A DNA stretch of 64,000 bases from Ignelater luminosus (lineage: Eukaryota > Arthropoda > Insecta > Coleoptera > Elateridae): the NCBI GenBank assembly GCA_011009095.1, contig VTPC01000660.1, forward strand, positions 1 to 64,000, read 5' to 3'. The number at the start of each line of letters is the position of its first letter. The stretch's first letter is position 1. The position numbers and the translations under genes are program-made. Shown here one piece after another: positions 22,533 to 33,000 of the stretch. The notes beneath the pieces were generated by a model. It was given only the letters and a program-made list of their open reading frames with translations. It made no database searches and was not told the DNA's origin.

Positions 22533-25500
22533 TAATATCTGCGTTGTCATTAATCAAATTGTAAAAAGAAGTTGCAAGTATACGAAATGTACGCGGTTTC
22601 ATACATGCAATCGTTAAAATGAAAAGTTACCTAGTCAAATATTACCCTGGCAATTCCAATGTTTACAGGTCAGGACTTGGTACACTTTAGATTTTGAAGT
22701 TTGCATCATCAGAATGTTAATCTTTATGTAAAAGTAATGAAATTAGATTGAGGGCCTGAATCAAGTAGAACATTAATAAAACATCTTTGATAACCCGACA
22801 TCATTTTCTTTATATCCTTAAATTTTGTTAATCGCTACAGTTTGTGAAATTCTTGTAAATACAGAACTTTTTTGTATTTTTCTAAGTTTCCAAGTTTGTG
22901 TTTGTTTACACTTACGAAGTGAAGCAGTTGCCCAATGACATGGAATAACTTTAATAGATGATATAAATACATTCAGTTAAGAAGTTGGTATTATCCTGAG
23001 GAGGAAGGTAAATAAATAGTAGGAAATTAAATTTTCAAGCTTATTCGTGACTTAAATCTACAAATAAAGTTTCTGAGAATTCGTATTTTATAGTAAGTAG
23101 TATCATGGACTTTCTGGTGGTTTGATAGAAACCCTGTGGAGGATGTTCACCGCAATCACACTATAATATTAATAATCCATCTTGTTTGTCGAATTAACAG
23201 TACAACGTCCGTAATTCCAACCTAGCACAAGTCTGCTACACAAGCATTCATCATCAACCAAGATATCACATTCTAGTTACCTATATTATAATATTACTGG
23301 CTTCCACAATGGCATACTAAGCAAAATTCAATATGAATGGCTCATTAATGATGAATTTAGCAAAATGAAGTATATATCAGTACTCTGAAAATATTGAATT
23401 ACATTAATAAAATAAACTGCCTTGGTCCATTCTTGATTGAGTCGCAAAGTCTGTGACTCATAATTAAATAATTGCAGAAATCAAAACCCACCTGAAATTT
23501 AAATCCGTTTCCTTTGGCTTGTAGTATATCATTTTCATTTTGTTCTAATGTCCCTACCTTTTTTACAGTTTTAATTTATAGTAATGCTTTGTCAAAGTTA
23601 AAACAATCCGTTTTCTTTCCGAAATGGAAAAATAAATAAAAATTTATTCAGAAGTTGAAATTTAAGGTTTCCATTAGTATTTGCTAATATAGAAGTTGTT
23701 TGCTGGTCCATTTGGCAGTGAGCTAGTTAGTAAAACCGGGAGTGCAAATCACGAAAGAAAAACTTTTAAACAGTCGTTGTATGAAGCGAACTCGTTGCAA
23801 ACTTCCACCATAAAGAACGGGAGCGATCGATAAAATTAATTTTTGTTATTAACGATTATAATATATTGCTCGGAAACAGGTTAAGTTTTTCTTTAATTAA
23901 TTCTGAGCTGCTGAAACGCTCGCGAATTAATTTAATTAAGAAATCTTTTATTTACCATTTTTAACGCCGCTCGTCTGAAAGAAAAGTAGGGCGAATGGAG
24001 CTTATTCGGATTAATTTTTTTTTCTGCGTAGGAAGGTTTTTTTCTGTATATATAAGTTCCAACTGTAGACGTAAATTGCACCTGAATTTATGTAGTTAGT
24101 AAACTGAATAAATTGTCTTATAAATGTTTGATTCGAACACTTGTGCAAAGTTATAAAGTCAGCTTTTTATGGGAAGAAATAAGCCCATACAAGCATGTTT
24201 CATGAAAGTTATGGTAGTTTAATAATCGAATCGCGTTTTCTTGTTAGCGTTAATTTTACAGTACACTTGCGGTTAATAATTACAGAAAATGACCACCCAC
24301 ATCGATATTTAACTTACCACTACTTCACCCTGCCCTATACGCAAATTGCATTTGTTTAATGACCTAAAGTTTTGCCTTATTTATAATTGCTGACTTGACG
24401 TACGCAATGCTACGTTTTAAATTCCACTCTTTTTGGTAGATTTCATTGTACGTAGAGAAATAATAAAATTTCATTTGGAATTACGTAAAAGCTCTAAATG
24501 TTATTACGACAGAAAATCGTAAATAATGGAATTACGAAAAAAAAAGAATTATTCAGTAGATCTAATATCTATAAATTATAAAGCAAGGTAATTAATTTTT
24601 GCCGTAAAACAAAATTCATACCTGTATTACAAAAAATACGTTTCGATTAAGTTGATAGAAACGGAATATAAATGAATTATTGTTTTGTTGCCGCGAGCTG
24701 TGAAGGCGAAATCTTTTTATTATTTCACGTTACAATTATTTACTGTAATAAAACTTTTGAGGATCATTTATTCTCGAAAAAGTGTATCCTGTAAGTTAAA
24801 TAATACAAAATAGTTTATTTCGTTTTTTCTTGTGTTTATCAATACGCTTAAATAATTTCATAGGGCGTTACTAAAAGACATAATTAAATACGAAAACTAC
24901 CCCAGTGTCATGTTTACCTCCTCGCCGTACAATTACAATATAAATTATAGATATATACAAACAGAGCTTTTATTATAGAAATAATGATTCATGGAATGAA
25001 AATAAAAGTAGTCCATGAATAAATGAGTTCGTTACAACGTAACATGTTATGAATTAATAGAAATGTATAAACATCATTAGGGTTACATATAAAAGCCCTT
25101 TACTAGTAGTGAATGTACTCTTTTAACGTGAACGTAGAATTAAAAGAAAGAATATTAAGCATGATTATCGCTTCTGAGAAAGGAAAGTTATTAGTTAGTT
25201 AAAAATAGTTTTTCTTTGTGAAAAATAACTAGATAAAATTTGCAAAAATTACAATTAAGGGAAAACAAAAAGAATCTTTAATTATGTGAACGTCAAGCAC
25301 GTAGAAAAATTAACGTAACGTAAGCCGATATGTTCCTTGATAGATAAGATATAAGATATGTTTTCAAACATTTCCAGTAAGCTGGAAATAAATTCATCTT
25401 TACTCGGAAATATGGCATCTCACCAGAAAAATGTGATCACAACTTTTCTTTCCTCAATAGATACAGAGTTTAAAAGCGACAAATTTGTCGAAATTCGCGC

Positions 25501-25677
25501 GTTTGTTTCAATAGGGTAACAAACTTCCCCCACAAAACTTGAGTTGATTGATTACATCATGCAGTGTAAGACAAGCCTTAATTATGTTTTCATTTTTGAT
25601 CGAGGCGAGGTAGCGGTTTTGTTTTTCTTTTATTCGATTCTGTGGTTCTTTTCTGTCCATTGATTTGTATTTATTTA
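22533..25677. other. AT-rich stretch without recognisable gene
   Basis: No coding motif. The part from about 23700 to 24010 contains taattaa-rich and cgctcg-containing tracts that look less random than the surroundings and could be conserved non-coding DNA, but that cannot be judged without alignment. The segment 25390-25677 before the mariner is unassigned. Confidence 0.4.
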
Positions 25678-26628
25678 CGAGGGTGCTCTGAAAAGTTTCC
25701 GACCTAACAAAGATACAAGACATTTTTTCTGATAATTTTTTTTTATTTTTCAACATAGTCCCCTTGTAACTCTACACACTTCTCCCAGCGATGCTCCCAT
25801 CTCTGTAACCCGTCCAAATAGTACTCGGCATTTTTCTCTGCAAAATAATTATTCACGAAGGTGATTGCCTCTTCATTTGACGAAAATCTTTGTCCTCCGA
25901 GCGCAATTTTTAGATGAGGGAACAAAAAGAAGTCGCTTGGGGCTAGATCTGGTGAGTAAGGCGGATGGTCAAGCAGTTCAAACCGTAATTCGTGGATTTT
26001 CGCCATGGCAACCGCTGAGGTGTGAGACGGTGCGTTGTCTTGGCGAAACAGGATTTTCTTTTTCTGCAAATGTGGCCGTTTTTTCGCAAGTTCTGCCTTC
26101 AGCTTGTCAAGTAATGATGCATAGTTTGAAGATAATCGATTAAAATAACTCCATGACTATCCCAGAAAACAGTCGCCATCACTTTCCCAGCCGAAAAAAC
26201 AGTTTTTGCTTTTTTTGGAGCCGGTTCCCTCTTTGCAGTCCACTGTTTGGACTGTATTTTTGTTTCGGGCGTATAATAGTGTATCCAAGTTTCATCTACA
26301 GTAATTAATCGGTGCCAAAACTCGGATTTATTTCGCCTAAACTGCGCCAAAAAAGCGTTGGAAATATTCATTCGAACACGTTTTTGGTCTAACGTGAGCA
26401 AACGCGGCACCCAACTATTTAATGACAGCTCGATACTCGATTTTGTCCATTTTCACAAAAAAACTCACATCAACTCACTCAAACGACTGTTACATAAAAA
26501 CTGCGCGTCCAAAATGGCTGAAACTTTGGTGAGTAACTGTCAACAGATGAACAACGAAATTCAGTAGCTTTTATTTACGAGTGCTGCCATCTTCACGTTG
26601 AGGTCGGAAACTTTTCAGACCACCCTCG
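25678..26628 (-). mobile_element. mariner element 3 with 28-bp TIRs and TA duplication
   Basis: The left TIR cgagggtgctctgaaaagt and the right TIR, inverse of cgagggtggtctgaaaagt, extend 28 bases with one mismatch and are flanked by TA. The transposase is on the minus strand. Length 951 bp indicates loss of about a quarter of a full mariner. The near-identical TIRs suggest it is younger than the other mariners here. It sits at the left edge of the GGCCACC-type array. Confidence 0.92.
25743..26450 (-). pseudogene. mariner 3 transposase (D34D), N-terminal deletion and frameshift
   Basis: The start is visible as MDKIEYRAVIK at 26450. Directly after it the frame is joined by a deletion to WVPRLLTLDQKRVRM, removing the helix-turn-helix domains. 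Then comes ITVDETWIHYYTPETK with the first catalytic Asp. A second, small deletion follows GVILIDYLQ and shifts the frame; reading resumes at YASLLDKLKAELAKKRPHLQ. RQDNAPSH has the second Asp and SPDLAPSDFFLFP the third, with 34 residues between them, the D34D signature of mariner. The C-terminus RWEHRWEKCVELQGDYVEK and stop are intact. The catalytic triad is present but split over two frames, and DNA binding is lost. Confidence 0.92.
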
Positions 26629-27979
26629 TATATTATCCAATGTGCCGTTTCGAACATTATCTGTTCTCTCTTGTCAAGCTAAAACTGGAACTGTTAGTGC
26701 TCTTTGATCGGCTTGATCATGTCACGCTAAAACGATCTTCTTTTTTTTAACCTTCTTGCGGTAGAAAAAATTTTTAATCGCCTGCTTCGGCTTTCAACTA
26801 AGTTTCCATTTTTTGGAACCGATCGAGCTTTACTTTCCATTAAGAGAACTAAACCTGGAGCTGTCAGCTATTCAGTTTGATAAAGTCATCCAAAAGCGCT
26901 CTTCTTCTTCTACTTTTTACTTCTTGCGCTGGCTACTCATCAGCATACCCTTTTCCTGAATACGAACATCCTTAAAAGAACTAAATACGTCCTCCAACGG
27001 GCCATCAGTGGTTATCTGTTCTCTTATCAAACTAAAAATAGAGCTGCCACTTTCATTGGACGACAGGCCTCCAGCTTGTCCACGTCGCGTCAAAGCGCTC
27101 TTCTTCTTTCAACCTTCTTGGAGTAGAGAAAAATCTGATCGCCTGCGGCGACTTCTAATCAAATGTACAGTCAACTCATAAAGTATAATCGCAAAATGAT
27201 ATACATTCTGGTATTTCATGTCTAAATTAATGATAATTTTTGCAATCCATACCTACTAACTTAATAAATTAATCTTAGTTAATCGATTACATGCTGTGAA
27301 ATGCAGAATTTGCCATTAAATGAGAAGTTAAACGGTAAGATGTAAAACATTTTGCGACATTACTTTATGAGTTGGCTGTACATTTGCTTGGAGACTGGTC
27401 AGGCTTTAACCTCTAAAAAATCTCAAACTAGAGCTGTCTTTCTTAACTCTTTCTTGGACTCCTGGAATAGAAACGACTGTCTACAGCGGCTACTGTTTGG
27501 AATCTCCTTCCATTGGAGCTGGTCAGACTTCGCCATCCATTAACCTTCTCAAGGGAGCTAAATATTAAAGCAGGTTGGATTAAACCTTCCAACAGGCCAC
27601 TTAAGATTATCTGTTCTCTTTTATCAAACTAAAACTAGAGCTCCTATAGCTCTTAAGTCGTCCGAAAGATTTTCGCTTTGACCACGGCACGCCAAAACTC
27701 TCATCTTTTAATTGTCTTGTATTAATAAAAAGCGTTGCAGCCTACGGGGACCACTAATCGGGTTTTTCTTTGTTTGAAAAATGACTGGGCTTTACCCTCC
27801 GTGATCATCTAAAACTAAAGCTGGTACAGCTTTTTGATTTGATCACATCGCGCAAAAACAGTCCTCTTCGTCTAAGCTTCTTGAAGTAGAATATGGCTAC
27901 CTGCTGTTTGCAATTTTGTTTCATTAGAGACTGCTCGGGCATCGCCCTCCATTGGCGTTTTCCAGAGGACTGAATAATA
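26629..27979 (+). repeat. GGCCACC-type repeat array, locus 2
   Basis: Repeated phrases occur in a fixed order: ttatctgttctct, caaactaaaactagagctg, cacgtcacgctaaaacg, ctcttcttcttt, aaccttcttggagtagaga, cgcctgcggcgg, ctaatcaa, ggagactggtcaggcttt, ccattaaccttctcaa, gaactaaatacg, ctccaacaggcca. Successive occurrences of ttatctgttctct are about 355 and, after removing the inserted MITE, about 390 bases apart. This gives a diverged tandem unit of roughly 350-390 bp. No open frame persists. It could be an old satellite or the internal repeats of a large element. Confidence 0.6.
27168..27378. mobile_element. 211-bp MITE with 31-bp TIRs inside the array
   Basis: The left end cagtcaactcataaagta and the right end (inverse of cagccaactcataaagta) match over about 31 bases, continuing to cgcaaaatg. 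Both ends abut TA. Array sequence flanks it on both sides (ctaatcaa before, ttgcttggagactggtc after), so the insertion postdates the array. No coding content. Confidence 0.85.
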
Positions 27980-29132
27980 GGAAATTCGGATGAAAGTGTC
28001 GCAAATTTATTATTGAATAAAAAGAGAATAGCAAATGCTACAAACTTGATATTTGAGAATATTTATAAGTAATCTCCATTCTGTTCGATGACACGTTCCC
28101 ATCGGTCCGGCATCATGCTTACGCCACGAAAGAGCCCCTCAGCCATACCCTCTTCCAAAACACGGGTAATTGAAGCGCGTAATTCTTCAACGCTAACGTG
28201 TCGGATACCTCCCAACCTACGCTTCAGTGGACCAAAACAATTGAAGTCACAGGGCTGTAGGGCGGTTGAACCCAAGTGTCCACATCGTTTTCAACGAGCC
28301 ATTTCATGACATCAGCCACATGTCGTGGGCAATCATGGCGTGTCGGTAATCGCGTGCGATCATCCAGTTTGAAACATTGGCTTTCAGGAAGTCCCTATAC
28401 ACTTCTTTGGTGCAAGACTGCCCTTCTTTCAGGAGCTGCCAGAAAGCGATGCCTTCGAAATCCATGGCCATGATGAGCATTCGCTTAGGGTCGTGTATGC
28501 CCTGAGCGACAACTTCGGGCGGCTGCTCACCTGCTTGTACTCAAGCACGCGTTCGGTTCTGTTTGGGCTGGGTGTACAGGCTGACCCAAGATTCATTTGA
28601 TAAGTCTTGAATTGTGACGATGGCGAAGGAGGTCATGTCGACAGGCATCAATTCGAGCTTGAACTTGATCTTCGTTTAGAACATGGGGTATCCACTTGCA
28701 CGACAACTTGCGCATTTTCAATTTTTCGTTTATAATTTCGTACACAGTGGTCTTGGGCAGGTCAAGTCGGCGTGCAATTTCTCTCACACTCCGTACTTTT
28801 AATTCCTTGAAGAGATCTTTGATTTGATCAATCTTGATGTCTTTTTGAGGGTCAACATGATGTGCACCGCCACGACCTTCTTCGACGTCGTATCGTCCTT
28901 CGTTGATTTTTTGCACCCATCTTTCTACGGCTCTTATATGGAACTCACGTCCATTTAATGCGTTCTTTAAGTCGCGATGGATTTCTGCCGCTGTCTTGCC
29001 AGTCAGAATGGAAATCTTCATAATTGATTAATCGATGTTCAAGAAATTAGCACACAAATTTTTGTTTGTTTATGTCAAACACTTTCAGTTTTACACCGCT
29101 TGATGGAGCCGACACTTTGATCCGGACTTCCC
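27980..29132 (-). mobile_element. Tc1/mariner-superfamily element 4
   Basis: Short TIRs: gaaattcggatgaaagtgtc at the left and the inverse of gaagtccggatcaaagtgtc at the right, 16-17 of 20 matching. TA precedes the left end; the right TA is not preserved. It lies between two stretches of GGCCACC-type array and so was inserted into it. Length is about 1.15 kb, near full size for a mariner-like element, with the transposase on the minus strand. Confidence 0.8.
28063..29021 (-). pseudogene. mariner-like transposase with paired HTH, broken
   Basis: The first 142 codons start MKISILTGKTAAEIHRDL and include VERWVQKINEGRYDVEEG, a linker GRGG, then VREIARRLDLPKTTVYEIIN, a clear second helix-turn-helix. 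KLSCKWIPHVLNEDQ is the mariner linker motif. Downstream in shifting frames come SWVSLYTQPKQNRT (the region of the first catalytic residue), PKRMLIMAMDFEGI, MIAHD (second Asp) and CDFNCFGPLKRRLGG (third Asp). The end MPDRWERVIEQNGDYL has an intact stop at 28063. Several frame changes and at least one small loss around the second Asp break it. The subfamily is uncertain because the D-to-D spacing is disturbed. Confidence 0.85.
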
Positions 29133-29760
29133 TTCGTCCGAAAAAATTAAACTTGCGCGCTTATATTTGTTTGGTTCATGTCACAGCCTCCAGCGCCTGC
29201 AGGCCAATAATGGTCTTTTCTATCAGTTGCCGGCTTTCGGCGTGATCACACTACGTATAAATACTCCATTTTTAATCTTCTTCAGTGGACAAGCGTGTTA
29301 TCGCTTACGACGCGTACGGCTTACAAACTGGTCAGGCTACGCTTTACATTAAAAGAACTAAAATGAAACTGTCACAGCTCTTTTTCTCTTAACCTTCTTG
29401 GAGTAGAAACGGATGTGGCCTCTTGCGGCGGCTAATAATCAAAATTCACTTTTTATGAAAATTAGTCAGGCTTGGTTCTTCATGAACTTTCTAAATCTAG
29501 TCAAGTACGAACACGAGTTGGGCCTCATGCTCTAATGGGTCACCTACGGTTATATGTTTCTCTTTATCAAACTAGAAATAGAGCTGCCATAGCTCTTCGG
29601 TTGAGCTCCAAGCTTAACGTCACGCTAAAACTCTTCTCTTCATTTAATTTTCTCGGAAGAGAGAAGATTGTGGCCGCCTGCGGCGGCCTCAAATTAGTTT
29701 TTATTTGTTGAAAAAATATTCCCTTAACTTTTAACGTGTAAGATCTTAAAATAGTTAAAT
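29133..29760 (+). repeat. GGCCACC-type repeat array, locus 2 continued
   Basis: Same phrases as on the other side of the inserted element: aaccttcttggagtagaaa, cttgcggcggctaat, tcaaactagaaatagagctg, cgtcacgctaaaactc, cgcctgcggcggcc. The spacing between the two cggcgg blocks here is about 265 bases. Confidence 0.6.
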
Positions 29761-30439
29761 ACCAACATATTTTCTTTTGTTGCATATCCTGATAAGTCAT
29801 CACTCATTACTTTGTATTTTATTGTGTCTTTAGGTTCGTTGAGCCTTGCCTTCAATTATTGATGCAGCATGTTTTACAACTGAATACCCAAATAGTAGAA
29901 AATAGGAGGAACACACAATTTGCACGTTACGAGGTGTTAAAGGATTTATTTCATTTTTTTGTTTTTAATATCTTAGAAGAGATATTCAAATAGAATTTGC
30001 TAGCTATCACTTTAATACACAAAAGTTCCTCTACTATTCTACAAGTACTGGGAATAGTTTCTTTGAGTTGCAAAGATATACGAAAGAGTAAACAACCTAT
30101 TAGAAGAAATGTTATGTCATCAATGACAAAATGAACGTTCTGATGATTTTCAAACTCTTCATTTAGTTTGGTAGAAAACGCTACTTCTCCATTTTCTTTT
30201 CTTTTGGATGCATCATCATCGCGTCAAATCGACTTTCTTGTTCTATTATAACGCCATTTAGTACCTTTCTGAGGGTTTACATCAATCTTTACTTAGAAAT
30301 GGTGTGTTAGTCAATGCATAACTGTGTTGATGTATTTGGGACCAGTCCCTGTTTTTGATCAGGACGAGCAATTTTGAGCCGCTTTAAAGGCTTTTTGCTT
30401 ACTTTTCTTTTTACAATTTATATCAAGCACAAAGTCTAC
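29761..30439. other. AT-rich stretch without recognisable gene
   Basis: No coding motif or repeat pair seen. May include the lost 3' flank of the degraded transposase that follows. Confidence 0.4.
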
Positions 30440-31110
30440 TTTTCAATGATATTTTAATAAATAATCTAAAAAAATTGACTTCTTTCATTTTCTTCTAATG
30501 TGTCTTCAAAAGTTTTCGTTTCACAATCACCCAATATTACTCTATTGGTCTTAGCTAAGAGCAGTTGGGAGGGCTTTATCTTCTTTGGGATAAAATCCAG
30601 ATTGTTATTCATCATTGTAACTATGTCCTTTCTGTAATGAGCTGAGGCCAAATCAGGTCAAAACGGAAACAATCCTTCTTGGGAATTGACAAGCGATTTA
30701 ATTCGTGCTACCATGCACTCTTCTTTGTAAATATTTTCATTTAACATGCGTTTGGTAACACAAGAACTAGTTGTACGGCAAGATGGAAATTTAGTGACTT
30801 GCTTCTACTTTCTGTCAATTGGAATCACTGTCAGATGTCTTGTGGTGGAAAATCTATACCAGCTGCATCAGCTATTTTTTGCCCAACCTCCTACAAAGGT
30901 CACATCTCGGACGGAAACGTTGAGATTTAAGATAAACCGTTTTTTGATCTTTTTAACTAATTTTAGATCAACCGGTTTACTTTTACGATCCGATTCCGAT
31001 TCCAAATAACGTCCGTGACAGTAAAAGTGGCATTTCTCAGTTTTTTAGTGATCGTTCGGTACCACCAATCTGGATTTTATATATCTTTGCGCTTTATTTT
31101 CTCACGGCAG
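30440..31110 (-). pseudogene. Degraded Tc1/mariner-superfamily transposase (WPDLASAHY type)
   Basis: Read on the minus strand, PDLASAHYRKDIVTMM and NLDFIPKKI appear in the right order. They fit the common insect Tc1/mariner pattern FWPDLASAHY...(N)FVPK..NPP..PQ.RPIE.FW around the second and third catalytic acidic residues. Just upstream, IYKEECMVARIKSLVNSQ is the segment that precedes this motif in the family. Farther 5', KKIKKRFILNLNVSVRDV resembles the N-terminal HTH region. The block NPP..RPIE.FW is badly mutated and several stops intervene. No TIRs were found, so the ends are not defined. Confidence 0.7.
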
Positions 31111-32699
31111 AGTTATTTGGTCGTGATTTACACTTCGGCTACCCATCTTCCCTCGTGTATTGTTTTGGAAGATTTTATTTTGTTAGATAAACAAATGAAA
31201 GTTCCAACTAGATCATTGAATTTTGGAGCTGTAAGTAATTTTGAATGCACGGATTTTTCGTGTGCATACCTTATCTTTTATTATCAGACCTTAGGCCTGG
31301 TCCTATTGGGAAAGAAGGCTCTATTTGGAATGTTGAGATTCTGTCGAATTGTGCTATGGACTTTTATCTAATTTGGAGCAAATGATCCAGTCTACTGTTT
31401 ATCTAGTTTCATGTTGAAGAAGCGCTATCAGAGACTAACAGGACATTGAATTTTAGAGGAAGCTCGCTTTCCTGCTATAGAGATCTGTTGAAGTACTTCT
31501 TATATTTGCAGGTATTTATGATTCCAAGATTATTTATTGCGCTAATAATAAAATTAGCGATAATAATTTTAAGAGAGGATTTTTTTAAATGTTCTGCTAT
31601 CTTTAGAAAGTTATGAAAAAAGTTCATACCGCATCTTGGCGAGAAGCTTGAAGAATTAGAAAGAGATTTCAGAAGAATAAATTGTGTTGGCTCTGTTTCA
31701 ATATTTTTTTATTCGACTGTCAATTAAGAAATATAATTTAAAATAGTCCGGTTACTTATGGGACATGCTTTATATAGTAAACACACATATGTTTGTTTTT
31801 TTTTCTTTTGGTGGGTATCTCGGTCATATTAATAAATAATGCAAGGCAGAAAGCAAATTTATTTTGCCAATCAATACCTTTTATCCTCAATTATCTTGAT
31901 TATTTATCTTAGTTTATCTTAAAACACACAAACTTAACTTTTCCTGAGCCCTTGCTATTTGCAAGATAAACTAAGACGTTATGAGATGATTTTTCAATTA
32001 GGGTTTTAGTTTTTGAAATTTTCATCATTGATTTTACATTTACGTTTTCTTAGTTATAACCAAGACGTCCTAACGACTTCATAGCTGATTGCTCTGCTCG
32101 TGAGAGATTATTCAGCCTTGAACTTCAGCAATTTATCGTTTTAAGAATTTAATGCTACATATTTTCTTTCTTATCCCCTTCGTTAAGTTATTACTTCGTT
32201 TTTGAGTAAAACAGATTTTTTTAAATCTTGGAATGTCTTTTATTATGAAGTCTTCCATTTTTCTATTGAACTTTATTTAAATATCGCTATTGTAAAGACG
32301 AGAAGTGTAAGAGGCTACTTAACTTTAACATCCTGCATTTAAAAAATCTTAAGCTTCGTACACACTGGAGGGCGGAACAGCAAACCGAACAACGAAGCGT
32401 TTTTGAACTTAACTCGTAGGTAGGGTTGTGGTGGAGGGCGTTCTCACTTCTACTCCTCATTTTTATATATTTTTTGAGTTAAGATTTATTAAGATAAAGG
32501 TGGTTGCGAGTGCATGCTTGCAAATCTTATACGCTAGATGCAACGTGCTTACGTAACAAACTTTGATGGTTCGTTGCAATAGCGCATACTTGATGGATTG
32601 TGAATTTGTTGCAATTTTATTATAGGTTTGCTGAAATGTTGATAGAGAATTGTCTGCTATTCAAGTTACTTGTAATTTTTTATAATGCTGTATTATTAC
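31111..32699. other. Stretch without recognisable gene
   Basis: A plus-strand frame of 118 codons (31015-31371) is antisense to the possible 5' part of the preceding transposase remnant and is not a gene candidate. The rest is AT-rich without motifs. Confidence 0.4.
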
Positions 32700-33000
32700 C
32701 GTTTGTAATTTATTATTACTATTAGCATAAACGTTTAGAATGAGAGATTTATGTATAAATTGAATCTCTAAGATGTCCTAATAATTTAAGATAAAAGTAC
32801 CAACAGCACTCTTTTTCTAGTTTCTCTTAAAGTTTTCCTATTAATATTATTTGTGTGTTTACCATTTGATATAGCACTATATTAAATAACAGTGGACCTA
32901 CTGAACATCCTTGTGTTACACCAAACTTTTTGTTTTCGTTTTGAAATATAAGAATTCTTCATGGCGAATCTCTTATCATTGCTAGTTCGTATACAAATAA
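32700..33000 (-). mobile_element. LINE reverse transcriptase fragment
   Basis: The minus strand reads KFGVTQGCSVGPLLFNIVL at about 32870-32930, the conserved GVRQGC(S)LSPLLFNI motif just before the YADD box of non-LTR reverse transcriptases. The YADD box itself is not recognisable downstream. The fragment is short and its clade cannot be told. Confidence 0.65.

Noticed and set aside
23700-24010. Conserved enhancer-like block with taattaa cores
   Set aside because: Impression only; AT-rich DNA produces such cores and no alignment is available.
26629-29760. CRISPR array
   Set aside because: Repeated phrases are diverged, of variable spacing, and lie in eukaryotic transposon-rich DNA. No short identical repeats with unique spacers.
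31015-31371. Plus-strand frame of 118 codons
   Set aside because: Partly antisense to the degraded transposase remnant at 30.4-31.1 kb; no features of its own.
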